A stretch of 64,000 nucleotides of DNA from Bog-756 sp963725395. Its GTDB lineage: Bacteria; Actinomycetota; Acidimicrobiia; Acidimicrobiales; RAAP-2. The stretch lies in the NCBI GenBank assembly GCA_963725395.1, contig CAVRYH010000002.1:310001-374000 (forward strand), read 5' to 3'. Each line of letters opens with the position of its first letter. Within the stretch, counting starts at the first letter, position 1. Positions 54,239 to 63,756 of this stretch are shown here, piece after piece. Position numbers and translations under genes: made by a program. Below the pieces are notes generated by a model. The model searched no databases. It saw nothing but the letters and a program-made list of their open reading frames with translations, and was not told the DNA's origin.

Positions 54239-54997
54239 CTACCGGCTCGTCCTGGGGCCGGCGGCCGTGTGCCGGGAGCCTGGTGGATCAAGCGCGAAGG
54301 GTGCCGGCCGTTCCCATCCATCGAGAAAGACCAGCTCCTCCATGGGACGCCGACGGACCGGACCCTGGCTCCCCTCGGGGCGCCCGAGGGTGATGGTGGC
54401 GGCGATGAACGCCTCATCGGGGATGTCGAGCAGGTCGCGGAGCTCGGCGTCGACGAAGGCGTTCCAGATGGTCATCACGCCTCCGTAGTCGAGGGCCCGG
54501 GCCGCCAGGAGCAGGTTCTGGCAGGCGGGGTAGATGGAGGCGCCGTCGTAGGGATTCGGCTCGCGGTGGCGGATCATGCACGGCAGGATCAGCACCGGCA
54601 CCCGGTCGAGGCCCTCGACGTAGGCGTCCATGGTCCGGGCCATGGACGCCTTGGGAGACGACGGGTCGGCTCCCGAGCCCTCGTCGTAGCGATCGGTGGT
54701 CCGCTTGGTGCCCCACGCCTGGAGCGCCGCCCCTTTGATCAGCCGCTTCGCCTCCGCTGCCCTCGGTCCGTCGGTGAGCACGACGAACCGGAACGGCTGA
54801 CGGTTGGAGCCGCTCGGGGCCCGGGTCGCCGCGAACAGGACATCGCGCAGCACCTCCTCGGGCACCGGCTCGTCACGGTAGCGGCGGATGGCCCGTGTGG
54901 TGCAGATGCCCTCGAGCAGTCCGACCGTGTCCGCCCGGAGGGGTACCGTCGCTCCCGCGTCCACCGGAGGCTCTCGCTCGCTCCGGCCGTCGGACAT
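54239..54997 (-). CDS. Nitroreductase-family protein
   Basis: A 252-aa FMN protein. The phosphate-binding helix is TTRAIRRYRDEPVPEEVLRD, then APSGSNRQPFRFVVL and the FMN-binding region ITLGRPEGSQG near residue 215. It probably reduces nitro-compounds or quinones with NAD(P)H. ATG 54997. Divergent from GH92; close spacing suggests a shared control region at 54998-55080. Confidence 0.9.
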   Translation of the reverse strand: MSDGRSEREPPVDAGATVPLRADTVGLLEGICTTRAIRRYRDEPVPEEVLRDVLFAATRAPSGSNRQPFRFVVLTDGPRAAEAKRLIKGAALQAWGTKRTTDRYDEGSGADPSSPKASMARTMDAYVEGLDRVPVLILPCMIRHREPNPYDGASIYPACQNLLLAARALDYGGVMTIWNAFVDAELRDLLDIPDEAFIAATITLGRPEGSQGPVRRRPMEELVFLDGWERPAPFALDPPGSRHTAAGPRTSR

Positions 54998-55080
54998 GGG
55001 CCCGATCCTACGCGAGGCGCGCCGACCACACGACCGTCGACCCGCTCCGCTACGGTCGTCGCCGTGGAGTGCGTGCTCCG

Positions 55081-57792
55081 ATGAGGCGGGGGTGGCCGGC
55101 GGCCGTGGTGCTGGCCGGACTGGTATGGCTGGCCGCGGCGGGCACCGGTGTGGGCCCGGTCTCGGTTCTCGCGCCCTCCCGGGCGGCCGCCGCCGTACCG
55201 TCCACCACGACGGACGACCCGAGCGCCCTGGTCGACCCGTTCGACGGGACGGGCACCGGCCCGGTGAGTCCGGGCGCGGTCGGGGAGTTCCCGGGGGCGG
55301 ACGTTCCCTTCGGGATGGTGCAGTGGAGCCCCGACACGTCCCCGGACATCGCGGCCACCGGAGGCGCCTACTCATGGGGGGACGACCAGATCTCGGGATT
55401 CAGCTTCGGTCACCTCAGCGGGGCCGGCTGTCCCAGCTACCAGGACGTGCCCATCCTGCCCACGGTGGGCGCCGTCGGGACCGACCCGGCCGGCACCCTG
55501 GCCACGTTCTCCCATGCCGACGAGCAGGCGTCACCGGGGCGGTACCGGGTCACGCTCGGCTCGCCCGCCGTCACCACGGAACTGGCCGTCACCACCCGGA
55601 CGGGGCTGTCCCGTTTCACGTTCCCCCGGTCGGAGGCGTCGAACCTCCTCTTCAAGGTGGGCGACAACCCGAATCCGGTGGTGGGCTCGAGCGTTCGGAT
55701 CGTCGGGGACGACGAGATCACCGGGCAGGTAACCAGTGGACAGTTCTGCGGCACCGGCACCAACTACACGATGTATTTCGCCGCCCGCTTCGATCGCCCG
55801 TTCTCCTCGGTGGGCAGTTGGGACGGCCCCGACGTCACTCCCGGTCACCCCTCCTGTTCGGGGGTCGATTGCGGCGCGTACGTAACCTTTGACACCGTGT
55901 CGGACCCGGTGGTTCTGATGAAGATCGGTGTTTCGTTCGTCAGCGAGGCCAATGCCGCCGACAACCTACGTGTCGAGGATCCGGGTTGGTCCCTCGACCG
56001 GGTGGAGACGGCCGCCACGCGACGGTGGAACACGCTCCTCGCACGAATCGCAGTCGGAGGGGGCACCTTGGCAGAGCGGCGGACCTTCTACACCGCCCTC
56101 TACCACTCGCTGCTCGAGCCCAATGTGGTGAGTGACGACAACGGCGAGTACGACGGCCCCGACGGTCGGCTGCACCGGGCGGAGAGCGGTGCCCAGTACG
56201 CCAATTTCTCCGAATGGGACATCTACCGCGGCGAGATCCAGTTGGTGTCGCTGCTCGCCCCGGACCGGGCCGGGGCCATGATCCAGTCCCTCGTGAACGA
56301 CGCGGAGCAGGGGGGTTGGTTGCCCCACTGGGCCATCGTGGATGGGGACGCGTCCCAGATGAACGGTGACTCGGCCGATCCGATCATCGCCGACGCCTAC
56401 GCCTTCGGTGTGCGGGGCTTCGACGTGGGAGCGGCGGTCCGGGCCATGGTCAAGGGGGCGACGCAACCCGAGTCCGGGCACGGCCTCGAGGTCGAGCGGC
56501 AGTACCTGTCCCAGTACCTGTCGGAGCACTACATCGACGCCGGAGCCCTCGACCTGACCTCGATCGACTACTCCCTCGGGGCCTCGGCGACGCTCGAGTA
56601 CGCCATCGACGACTTCTCGATCGCCCGGATGGCGTCGGCCACCGGGAACAGGGACCTGGAGGAGTCCATGATGGCGCGGGCCCACAACTGGGAGTACCTG
56701 TTCAATCCGGCGACGGCCTCGGTCCAGGGTCGCAACGCAGACGGGAGCTTCCCTCCCGGCCCCGCCTTCCAGCTCTCCCTCCTCGAGCCCGGGGGAGAGG
56801 TCGGGTTCGAGGAGGGCAATGCCGCGCAGTACACCTGGACGGTGCCCCAGGACCTCTCGGCCCTGGCCAACCTGCTGGGCGGCGACGCCGCCGCGGTGCG
56901 CACCCTGAACGTGTTCTTCACCGAGCTCAACGCGTCGAGGGACGCGCCCTACGACTGGGCCGGCAACGAGCCGAGCCTGTGGACACCGTGGGAGTACGAC
57001 TTCTTCGGCGCACCGTCGCGGACCCAGGACGTCGTGCGCTCCGTCGTCGACACCCTCTACGCCGACGCACCGGTCGACGAGCCCGGCAACGACGACCTGG
57101 GCGCCATCGCCTCGTGGTACGTGTGGGCGGCGATCGGCCTGTATCCGGTGACGCCCGGGAGTGCCGACCTGGCCCTGGCCAGTCCCCTGTTCCCCGATGT
57201 GGTGCTCACCCTGGCGAACGGGCGCCACCTCGTCCTGCACGCGCCGGCGGCGTCGGCATTCACCCCCTACGTCCACTCCCTCACGCTGACCGGGGCCACT
57301 CTCCCCGAGGCAGGACACGGTTGTGGGCCGATCCGCCCGGCGGGCGGCGGGGAGGAGTGGTGCCAGCCGTGGCTGCCGGCTTCCATCCTCACGAGTGGCG
57401 GAACCCTCACCTACGGCCTGTCCGGTGCGCCCGACACGGCGTGGGGCTCCAATCCGGCGGCCAGTCCCCCGTCCTACGGCGCCGGGCGGATCCCGGCCGT
57501 CGGGTTCTCCGTCCCGAGCGGGGCGACGACGGTGGCGTCGGGCCACGCGGTGAGCGTGCACCTCGGTGTCCAGCCGGCGGAGGCCGGTCGCTCGACCGTG
57601 GTCTGGGAGGCCACCGGGTCCGGTCTGACGGTCACCCCCGACGGCGGGCGGTTCGCGGTCGGTGGGCGGACGTCGACGCAACCGGTCTCGATTGCGGCCA
57701 CCACCCCGGGAACCCACGTGCTGACGTTCCACATGGCCACGACCCTCGGCACGCAGCTCCCACCGGTGGTCGTCGACGTCGACGCCACCTGA
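55081..57792 (+). CDS. Secreted GH92 alpha-mannosidase
   Basis: A 903-aa protein with a signal peptide (WPAAVVLAGLVWLAAAGTGV to about residue 38). Motifs of GH92: FPGADVPFGMVQWSPDT, SGFSFGHLSGAGC, EEGNAAQYTWTVP (Glu578, likely acid), GNEPSLWTPWEYDFFG and GNDDLGAIASWYVW (D671/D672, likely base). It probably removes alpha-1,2-linked mannose from fungal or plant glycans. The last ~140 residues include Ig-like beta modules. ATG 55081. Confidence 0.93.
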   Translation: MRRGWPAAVVLAGLVWLAAAGTGVGPVSVLAPSRAAAAVPSTTTDDPSALVDPFDGTGTGPVSPGAVGEFPGADVPFGMVQWSPDTSPDIAATGGAYSWGDDQISGFSFGHLSGAGCPSYQDVPILPTVGAVGTDPAGTLATFSHADEQASPGRYRVTLGSPAVTTELAVTTRTGLSRFTFPRSEASNLLFKVGDNPNPVVGSSVRIVGDDEITGQVTSGQFCGTGTNYTMYFAARFDRPFSSVGSWDGPDVTPGHPSCSGVDCGAYVTFDTVSDPVVLMKIGVSFVSEANAADNLRVEDPGWSLDRVETAATRRWNTLLARIAVGGGTLAERRTFYTALYHSLLEPNVVSDDNGEYDGPDGRLHRAESGAQYANFSEWDIYRGEIQLVSLLAPDRAGAMIQSLVNDAEQGGWLPHWAIVDGDASQMNGDSADPIIADAYAFGVRGFDVGAAVRAMVKGATQPESGHGLEVERQYLSQYLSEHYIDAGALDLTSIDYSLGASATLEYAIDDFSIARMASATGNRDLEESMMARAHNWEYLFNPATASVQGRNADGSFPPGPAFQLSLLEPGGEVGFEEGNAAQYTWTVPQDLSALANLLGGDAAAVRTLNVFFTELNASRDAPYDWAGNEPSLWTPWEYDFFGAPSRTQDVVRSVVDTLYADAPVDEPGNDDLGAIASWYVWAAIGLYPVTPGSADLALASPLFPDVVLTLANGRHLVLHAPAASAFTPYVHSLTLTGATLPEAGHGCGPIRPAGGGEEWCQPWLPASILTSGGTLTYGLSGAPDTAWGSNPAASPPSYGAGRIPAVGFSVPSGATTVASGHAVSVHLGVQPAEAGRSTVVWEATGSGLTVTPDGGRFAVGGRTSTQPVSIAATTPGTHVLTFHMATTLGTQLPPVVVDVDAT

Positions 57793-57813
57793 CGGCCGAC
57801 CGGGGAGGCCTGC

Positions 57814-58806
57814 TCAGTCGACCTTGCCGATCCGGCGCAGCCAGCCGGTGGTGAGGGTGAGCCCCTCGTCGAGGGTGATCGGGTCGTAGCCGAGCCGCTT
57901 GTAGGTCTTGGACTCGGTCAGCTGACGGCGGACCGGCCGCTCGGACGCGGCCTTGGCGGCGATGGCGACCAGCGTCGGCCCGAAGACCTTCGCCAGCTCG
58001 GGATCGTCGGATGGCTCGATGTCGGCCACGCGGTGGTCGAGGCCGGCGAGCTCGCAGATGCGGCTGCACGCCTCGGCGATGCTGACCACGTCCTCAGGGC
58101 GGCCGTCGAGCATGTAGCGCTCACCCGACACGCCCCGGTCGAGCGCCAGGATGCAACCCCGTGCGATGTCGTCGGCGAACACCCAGCTCACCGGGAACTT
58201 CAGGTACTGGGAGAGACGCTGGCGGAGGGCCGAGACGAGCACGCGGTTGAAGCTGGTCCGGCCGAGTGCGTTGCTGGCCACCGGCGACGGGCCGAAGATG
58301 GCGCCGGGGTGGGTGCTCACCACGTCCTGCCCGGCGGCGGCGCGGGCCATGGCGTCCTCGAAGGCCGCCATCTTCGTGACGGTGTAGGGATCGGAGCTCG
58401 GCTCCCTCGACACCGGCGCGTCCTCCCGTTCGAGGCCCCCGGACGTGTCGAAGAACGTGCCGGTACTGACGGCGACGACCCGTCTCATCCCGACGCGTTC
58501 GGCGGCATCGAGGAGGTTCCGGGTGCCGTCGACGTTCACGGCCCGGAAGTCGTCCATGTTCTGGCTGGCCCCGCCGAGCAGGGCCGCGCAGTGGATGGCC
58601 GCGTCGCTGCCGGCCGCGGCCCGCCGGACGTCGCCGGCGTCGGTGATGTCGCCGGTGACGATCTCGACCCCCAGGGCGGCCAACGGATCGGTGTCGGCCC
58701 CGGCGCGGGCCAACGCCCGCACCCCGTCCCCCCGTTCGACGAGGAGCTTGCAGATGTTGGCGCCGGCCAGGCCGGTCGCCCCGGTGACGAGGACCGTCTC
58801 GCTCAT
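57814..58806 (-). CDS. NAD-dependent epimerase/dehydratase family protein
   Basis: A 330-aa extended SDR. NAD motif VLVTGATGLAGANICKLLVE (residues 5-24), then AIHCAALLGG and YTVTKMAAFE (YxxxK). Proteins of this type act on sugars, flavonoids or 3-hydroxysteroids. ATG 58806 overlaps the CMD-like gene stop by 4 nt, so the two are coupled. The substrate is unknown. Confidence 0.88.
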   Translation of the reverse strand: MSETVLVTGATGLAGANICKLLVERGDGVRALARAGADTDPLAALGVEIVTGDITDAGDVRRAAAGSDAAIHCAALLGGASQNMDDFRAVNVDGTRNLLDAAERVGMRRVVAVSTGTFFDTSGGLEREDAPVSREPSSDPYTVTKMAAFEDAMARAAAGQDVVSTHPGAIFGPSPVASNALGRTSFNRVLVSALRQRLSQYLKFPVSWVFADDIARGCILALDRGVSGERYMLDGRPEDVVSIAEACSRICELAGLDHRVADIEPSDDPELAKVFGPTLVAIAAKAASERPVRRQLTESKTYKRLGYDPITLDEGLTLTTGWLRRIGKVD

Positions 58807-59396
58807 GCCGGCTTCTGCTCGGCGACCTCGACGTCGGGGTAGGCGGTGTCGACCTGGTCGGGGGAGTAGGGGATGACCGGCTCCCCGTCCCCGAAGACGT
58901 CGAGGGTGTGGATGAAGCGGTGGAGGCCCATGGCGTTGGCGCAGGTGAAGCCCAGCTCGACGATCTGGGCCGCGGTGAACACCGTCCCGAGCCGGCGGTA
59001 GGTCTCGTCGTCGATGGCGTGGTGGTCGGCCGACAGCAGGTCGAGGAACTCGACGGCCAGGCGCTCCTGCTCGGTGAGGTCCGAGTGGCCCGGGGCCACG
59101 AGACAGGCGACGTCCTCGTCGGTGATCGAGTCGTGCTTGCGGGACTGCATGCAGGGCTGGCACTCGCCGAGCTGGGCGCTCCGGATGCGGATCAGCTCCA
59201 GGATCCGCCCACCGAGGAGGCTCTGTTGACCCCAGGCCCCGCGGGCCGCGTTGGTCATGAGGATCTGGGCGGTGCGGTAGGCGAAGATCTGGAGGGGGAC
59301 CGGCGTGGCGTAGGTGCCGTTGGCCACCCCGTCCTCGATGATCCGCCGGGGCTCCTCGGCCAGCTCCTCCAGTGGGATGGGCTCTATCCTGGGCAT
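58803..59396 (-). CDS. Carboxymuconolactone decarboxylase/AhpD-like protein
   Basis: A 197-aa protein. The AhpD motif E-x(2)-C-x(2)-C-x(3)-H appears as LGECQPCMQSRKH (about residues 76-88), with a helical core around it. It may be a peroxidase-like or redox protein. It is followed by the epimerase, overlapping by ATGA. Divergent from the SDR at 59474 across a perfect palindrome. Confidence 0.87.
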   Translation of the reverse strand: MPRIEPIPLEELAEEPRRIIEDGVANGTYATPVPLQIFAYRTAQILMTNAARGAWGQQSLLGGRILELIRIRSAQLGECQPCMQSRKHDSITDEDVACLVAPGHSDLTEQERLAVEFLDLLSADHHAIDDETYRRLGTVFTAAQIVELGFTCANAMGLHRFIHTLDVFGDGEPVIPYSPDQVDTAYPDVEVAEQKPA

Positions 59397-59411
59397 CTCC
59401 GGCTCCCCCCT

Positions 59412-59428
59412 CCGGCGCTCAGCGCCGG
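59412..59428. promoter_or_regulatory. Palindrome in the divergent AhpD-like/SDR promoter
   Basis: CCGGCGCT-C-AGCGCCGG has perfect 8-bp arms. It is followed at 59431 by the smaller AACGTTCGTT repeat, and TATAAG appears at 59456, about 18 bp before the SDR start. It may be an operator for both directions. Confidence 0.5.
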
Positions 59429-59473
59429 TAACGTTCGTTCTCTCCCATCCGAACCTATAAGGCAGGTCGTCCC

Positions 59474-60280
59474 GTGTCCATGGATCCTTCGTCGGTGCTG
59501 CTCACGGGACAGGTGGCCGTCGTCACCGGCGGCGGCGCCGGCATCGGCCGCGGCATCGCCCGCGGCCTGGCGTCCTTCGGGGCCTCGGTGGCCGTCTGGG
59601 AACGGGATCCCGACACCGCCTCGTCGGCGGCCGAGGAGGTCGGCGGCCTCGGGATCACCACCGACGTGCGGGAGTCGGCCGACGTCGACGCCGCCCTGGC
59701 CCGCACCACCGAGGAGCTCGGCCCGGTCGGCATCCTGGTCAACAACGCCGGCGGCGTGTTCTTCTCCCCGCTCCTCGACACGTCGGAGAACGGGTGGGAC
59801 GCCCTGTACCGGGCCAACCTCCGCCATGTCATCCTGTGTACCCAGCGGGTGGCCCGCCTGATGGTGGAGGAGGGGTCGGGGGGCAGCATCATCAACGTCA
59901 CCTCCATCGAGGGGGTGCGGGCCGCGCCCGGATATGCCGCCTACGCGGCCGCCAAGGCCGGGGTGATCAACTTCACGAAGACGGCGGCCCTCGAGCTCGC
60001 ACCCCACGGGATCCGGGTCAACGCCCTGGCCCCCGACATCACCCTGACCGAGGGTCTGGCCTCGGTGGCGCCTGCCGGCGCCGAGGAGCGGTTCGGTCTG
60101 ACCGTGCCCATGGGGCGCGCCGGACACGTCGACGAGATGGCCGGGGCCGCCGTGTTCCTGGCCGGCCGGCTCTCGAGCTACGTCACCGGGCAGACCATCC
60201 ACGTCGACGGTGGGACCCAGGCCTCGAGCGGTTGGTACCACCATCCCGAGCACGGCGCCTACGTGCTCGGTCCCTCCTGA
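59474..60280 (+). CDS. SDR-family oxidoreductase
   Basis: A 268-aa classical SDR: TGGGAGIGRGIARGL (residues 18-32), NNAGG, the catalytic Ser in VTSIEGVR, and YAAAKAG. The tail is aromatic- and His-rich (SGWYHHPEHGAYVLG). GTG 59474 (an ATG at 59480 is also possible). Convergent with the next SDR. Confidence 0.88.
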   Translation: MSMDPSSVLLTGQVAVVTGGGAGIGRGIARGLASFGASVAVWERDPDTASSAAEEVGGLGITTDVRESADVDAALARTTEELGPVGILVNNAGGVFFSPLLDTSENGWDALYRANLRHVILCTQRVARLMVEEGSGGSIINVTSIEGVRAAPGYAAYAAAKAGVINFTKTAALELAPHGIRVNALAPDITLTEGLASVAPAGAEERFGLTVPMGRAGHVDEMAGAAVFLAGRLSSYVTGQTIHVDGGTQASSGWYHHPEHGAYVLGPS

Positions 60281-60286
60281 CCGCCC

Positions 60287-61084
60287 TCAGTCGTCGCCCC
60301 CGGGGGTGCCCACATGGGCGGACATCCCCCCGTCGATGGCGATCATCTGGCCGGTGATGTAGCGGGACTCCTCCGACGCCAGGAAGACCACCAGGTTGGC
60401 GACGTCCTCGGGTTGGCCCACGAACGGTGTGAGGGTGGCCCGGCCGAGCCCGGCCACCATCGCCTCGCTGAGGTGGGCCCGGACGGCGTCGGTGATGATG
60501 AGGCCGGGGACGACGGTGTTGACCCGCACCCCCTGCTTGCCGTGCCCGGTGGCCGCGTACATGGTGAGGGCGTTGACGCCGGCCTTGGACACCCCGTAGG
60601 AGGTGCGGGTGCGGTCGCCTTTGAGCGACGCCCCCGACGACATGTTGACGATGGAGCCGCCCCCTCCCCGCACCATGGCGGGGATGGCGTGCTTGCAGGT
60701 GAGCACCTGGCTGCGCAGGTTGACCGCCATGGTCCGCTCGTAGACCTCCAGAGACAGCTCGGTCACCCGGGTGTCGCGGGCCAGGAAGTCCGAATCGGTA
60801 AGGGCGGCGTTGTTGTGCAGCACGTCGAGCCGCCCGTATCGGTCGACGGTGGCACCGACGGCCGCCACCACGTCGGACTCCTCGGACAGGTCGGCCCGCA
60901 CCCATCCCGCGCTGCCCCCCGTCTCCTCGATGCCCGCCGCCACCTCGACGGCGCCGGCCTCGTCGATGTCGACCACCACGACCGAGGCTCCCTCCCGGGC
61001 CAGGGCCCGGGCCGTGGCCCCGCCGATGCCCCCCGCGCCACCGGTCACGATGGCCACCTTGCCGTCCAGCCGTCCCACCGTCAC
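60287..61084 (-). CDS. SDR-family oxidoreductase
   Basis: A 265-aa classical SDR: TGGAGGIGGATARAL near residue 14, NNAAL in place of NNAG, MSSGASLKGD and YGVSKAG. The GTG at 61084 fits the family start (TVGRLDGKVAIVTGG); the open frame to 61249 is Gly/His/Arg-rich and overlaps the AKR gene. The substrate is unknown. Confidence 0.87.
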   Translation of the reverse strand: MTVGRLDGKVAIVTGGAGGIGGATARALAREGASVVVVDIDEAGAVEVAAGIEETGGSAGWVRADLSEESDVVAAVGATVDRYGRLDVLHNNAALTDSDFLARDTRVTELSLEVYERTMAVNLRSQVLTCKHAIPAMVRGGGGSIVNMSSGASLKGDRTRTSYGVSKAGVNALTMYAATGHGKQGVRVNTVVPGLIITDAVRAHLSEAMVAGLGRATLTPFVGQPEDVANLVVFLASEESRYITGQMIAIDGGMSAHVGTPGGDD

Positions 61085-61269
61085 GCCCCCCACCCCGCCA
61101 TGTCGACCGCCGTGGCCACCACGGTTCGTGCTGTCGGCATGGGTGCCCTCCCGATCGTCGAGCTCGGCCGCCGTCGGACCGGCACCGGAGGGCATCAGCG
61201 TGCCACCTCCGGCGGCCCGCTGCGGGAGACGGCGGTTTGGAGGGCCCACCGGGTGGTAGACCAGCGACC

Positions 61270-62196
61270 ATGGAGACGAGACGGATCGGGTCGCTCGAGG
61301 TGTCGGTGGTGGGCCTCGGCACCAACAACTTCGGTATGAGCATGGGTGCGGACGAGGTCCCCCCGGTGGTCGACGCGGCCCTGGAGGCCGGGATCAACTT
61401 CTTCGACACGTCCGACTCCTACGGCGACAGCGAGGAGCGCCTCGGTGAGGCGCTCGGGACGCGGCGCGACGAGGTGGTGATCGCCACCAAGTTCGGGAGC
61501 CCGGTGGGTGGGGCGACGGTCGGAGGGGCGCGTCCCGACTACGTGCGCTCGGCGGTGGAGCGCAGCCTGAAGAAGCTGGACACCGATCGGATCGACCTCT
61601 ACCAGCTGCACCGCCCCGATCCGGACACTCCGATCGCCGACACCCTCGGCACGCTCGGTGAGCTGGTCGACAAGGGGAAGGTGCGGGAGATCGGCTGTTC
61701 GAACTTCTCTGCCGTACAGCTCCGGGAGGCCGCCGATGCCGTGCCTGCCGGACGGCCCCGGTTCGTTAGCGTGCAGAACCAGTACAACCTGCTCCACCGC
61801 CAGGACGAGTACGAGGTGATCCCCGAGTGCCGGCGGGAGGGCCTCGCCTACCTCCCGTTCTTCCCGCTGGCCAGCGGGATGCTGACCGGCAAGTACACCC
61901 GCGGCCAGGCTCCGCCCAAGGGCACCCGGTTGGCCAGGTGGGGCGAGCGGGGCGAGGGCCTGCTGTCGGACGAGAACTTCGACATCGTGGACGCCCTCAC
62001 CGGGTGGGCCGGGTCGCGGGGGCACAGCCTCGTCGATCTGGCCATCGCCTGGTTGGTGGCCAAGCCGGTGGTGGCCTCGGTGATCGCCGGTGCCACCAAG
62101 GTCGACCAGGTGCGGGCCAATGTGGCCGCGGTCGGGTGGGAGCTCACCCCGGACGAGGTGGTCCAGATCGACGCACTCGCCCCGCTGACGACCTGA
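61270..62196 (+). CDS. Aldo/keto reductase
   Basis: A 308-aa TIM-barrel AKR. The catalytic tetrad is visible: Asp and Tyr in FFDTSDSYGDSEERLG, Lys in VIATKFG and His in LYQLHRPD. The NADPH site is near VIAGATKVDQVRANV at the C-terminus. It matches the YajO/Tas-like general stress group. ATG 61270, divergent from the SDR at 61084. Confidence 0.92.
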   Translation: METRRIGSLEVSVVGLGTNNFGMSMGADEVPPVVDAALEAGINFFDTSDSYGDSEERLGEALGTRRDEVVIATKFGSPVGGATVGGARPDYVRSAVERSLKKLDTDRIDLYQLHRPDPDTPIADTLGTLGELVDKGKVREIGCSNFSAVQLREAADAVPAGRPRFVSVQNQYNLLHRQDEYEVIPECRREGLAYLPFFPLASGMLTGKYTRGQAPPKGTRLARWGERGEGLLSDENFDIVDALTGWAGSRGHSLVDLAIAWLVAKPVVASVIAGATKVDQVRANVAAVGWELTPDEVVQIDALAPLTT

Positions 62197-62387
62197 CCGG
62201 CTGGCCCTGCAGCGGTCCAGGGAGGTCCGGCGGTGCGCCCCACACGGTCTGGGGGACCCTTGTTCTGCCTGTTCAGTGACGACAAATGGCCCGTGCCGCT
62301 GTTCAGGCGCCGTGGGCTATCGTCAGCCTCTATCCACCCATGCGGCTGGTGCCCGAGAGGGGCCGCCGCCGACCACCCGGGAACACC

Positions 62388-62972
62388 ATGAATGTCGTAG
62401 TCAGCAACGTCAAAGGGGGCGTCGGCAAGACCACCACCGCGGTCTACCTGGCCGCCGCGGCCGTGGAGCGGGGCTGGGATCCCGTCCTGCTCATCGACTC
62501 CGACCGCCAGGCCTCGTCGGCCGAGTGGATGGAGGAACGGCCGCTCGAGGGCGTCGACCTGGTGGAGGCGCCGTCCGAGCGGACGGTGGCGCGGGCCATG
62601 AACGGGCATGAGGGCCTCGCCGTGATCGACACGCCCCCCGGGGACGAGCGGATCGTCCGGGCCACGCTCGACCGGGCGGACGCCGTGGTGATCCCGACCC
62701 GGGCCGGTGGGGTCGAGTACTCCCGGGTGGTCGCCACCATCGACATGATCGGCGACAAGATCCCCTTCGGCATCGTGATCTCCGCGGCACGTCTCGGGAC
62801 CAACGACCTGGACGAGGCCATCGGCTGGTGGACCGAGTCGAAGGTCCCGATCTGGGGGATCGTCCCCGAGCGGGTGGGGATCGCCTCGGGGCCGGAGGCC
62901 CGGCTCTACCGCGAGGGCGTCGAGACCTACGCCGCCGTGCTGAAGCGGGCCCTCCGCAAGCGGAGCGGCTGA
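62388..62972 (+). CDS. ParA-like P-loop ATPase
   Basis: A 194-aa protein. Deviant Walker A NVKGGVGKTTTAVYL lies at residues 7-21 and VIDTPPGDE (Walker B) near 79. It lacks the N-terminal HTH of plasmid ParA proteins and has no parB or centromere-like repeat next to it. It may position other cargo or be an orphan. ATG 62388 is chosen; upstream frame to 62286 is not supported. Confidence 0.88.
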   Translation: MNVVVSNVKGGVGKTTTAVYLAAAAVERGWDPVLLIDSDRQASSAEWMEERPLEGVDLVEAPSERTVARAMNGHEGLAVIDTPPGDERIVRATLDRADAVVIPTRAGGVEYSRVVATIDMIGDKIPFGIVISAARLGTNDLDEAIGWWTESKVPIWGIVPERVGIASGPEARLYREGVETYAAVLKRALRKRSG

Positions 62973-62975
62973 CGC

Positions 62976-63368
62976 TCAGCCGTCCATGTCGGCGGGCCCG
63001 GACGGCACGTCGACGGCGTGCTCTCGCAATGCACCGATCGGAACGATATCGAGGGCGCGCTCATGGGTCGATGCCAGCACGACGAAGGCGGCGGCACCGT
63101 CGTGGTAGGCCCGGAGCCAGTTGCGGGCCGTCACGCACCATCGGTCGCCGGGCACGAGCCCGGGGAACCGGTACTGGGGGACCGGGGTGCTGAGGTCGTT
63201 GCCGATACTGCGCTGGTGCTCGAGGAACTCGGCGGTGACCACCGCGCAGATGGTGTGGCTGCCCTGGTCCTGGGGCCCGGTCGTGCAGCACCCGTCTCGG
63301 AAGAACCCGGTCATGGGATCGGTGCCGCACGGCTCCAGCTCACCGCCGAGGACGTTCCGGTCGGTCAT
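62976..63368 (-). CDS. DUF2237-family protein
   Basis: A 130-aa protein: RNVLGGELEPCGTDPMTGFF, RDGCCTTGPQDQGSHTICAV and WCVTARNWLRAY are diagnostic of DUF2237. There are four conserved Cys. The function is unknown. ATG 63368. Convergent with the ParA-like gene, 3 bp apart. Confidence 0.9.
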   Translation of the reverse strand: MTDRNVLGGELEPCGTDPMTGFFRDGCCTTGPQDQGSHTICAVVTAEFLEHQRSIGNDLSTPVPQYRFPGLVPGDRWCVTARNWLRAYHDGAAAFVVLASTHERALDIVPIGALREHAVDVPSGPADMDG

Positions 63369-63456
63369 CGCCCCGTGACCGTCCCACACCCGGCCACCAG
63401 GGGTCGCCACCACGGAGCCGGGCGACCGGCTGTCTGGCGGGGGTCCAGGGGCGGGC

Positions 63457-63702
63457 TCAGTTGTAGTCGTCCAGTGTCAGGCGGTCGCCGGTGCCCACCT
63501 CGGCCAGGCTGATCTCGTAGCCGTCGACCATGTCGATCTGTTGGAGGGCGTCGACGTGCCCGCGGCCCGTCCCGCTCCACTTGGCCCTGGCCAGGGTCTT
63601 GGCCTCCGCCAGGTCGCCCGCCACCACCAGGACCAGTTCGTGGTCCTCACCCATCCTGCCCTCGGACGGCCGGCCACCCAGGAATGCGGCGTACAGGTGC
63701 AT
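63457..63702 (-). CDS. DUF1543-like small protein
   Basis: An 81-aa protein: MHLYAAFLGGRPSEGRMGED then HELVLVVAG, and HVDALQQIDMVDGYEISL, typical of DUF1543. The role is unknown. ATG 63702. It is followed by the DUF2237 gene on the same strand after 88 bp. Confidence 0.82.
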   Translation of the reverse strand: MHLYAAFLGGRPSEGRMGEDHELVLVVAGDLAEAKTLARAKWSGTGRGHVDALQQIDMVDGYEISLAEVGTGDRLTLDDYN

Positions 63703-63756
63703 GGCCCAACGATAGCGGCCGAGGCTGCCACCTCCCGGGCCTGGCGGTGCGGGTGC

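Noticed and set aside
62388..62972. Plasmid or chromosome partition locus or replication origin
   Set aside because: No parB, dnaA, parS-like repeats or AT-rich origin region is present.
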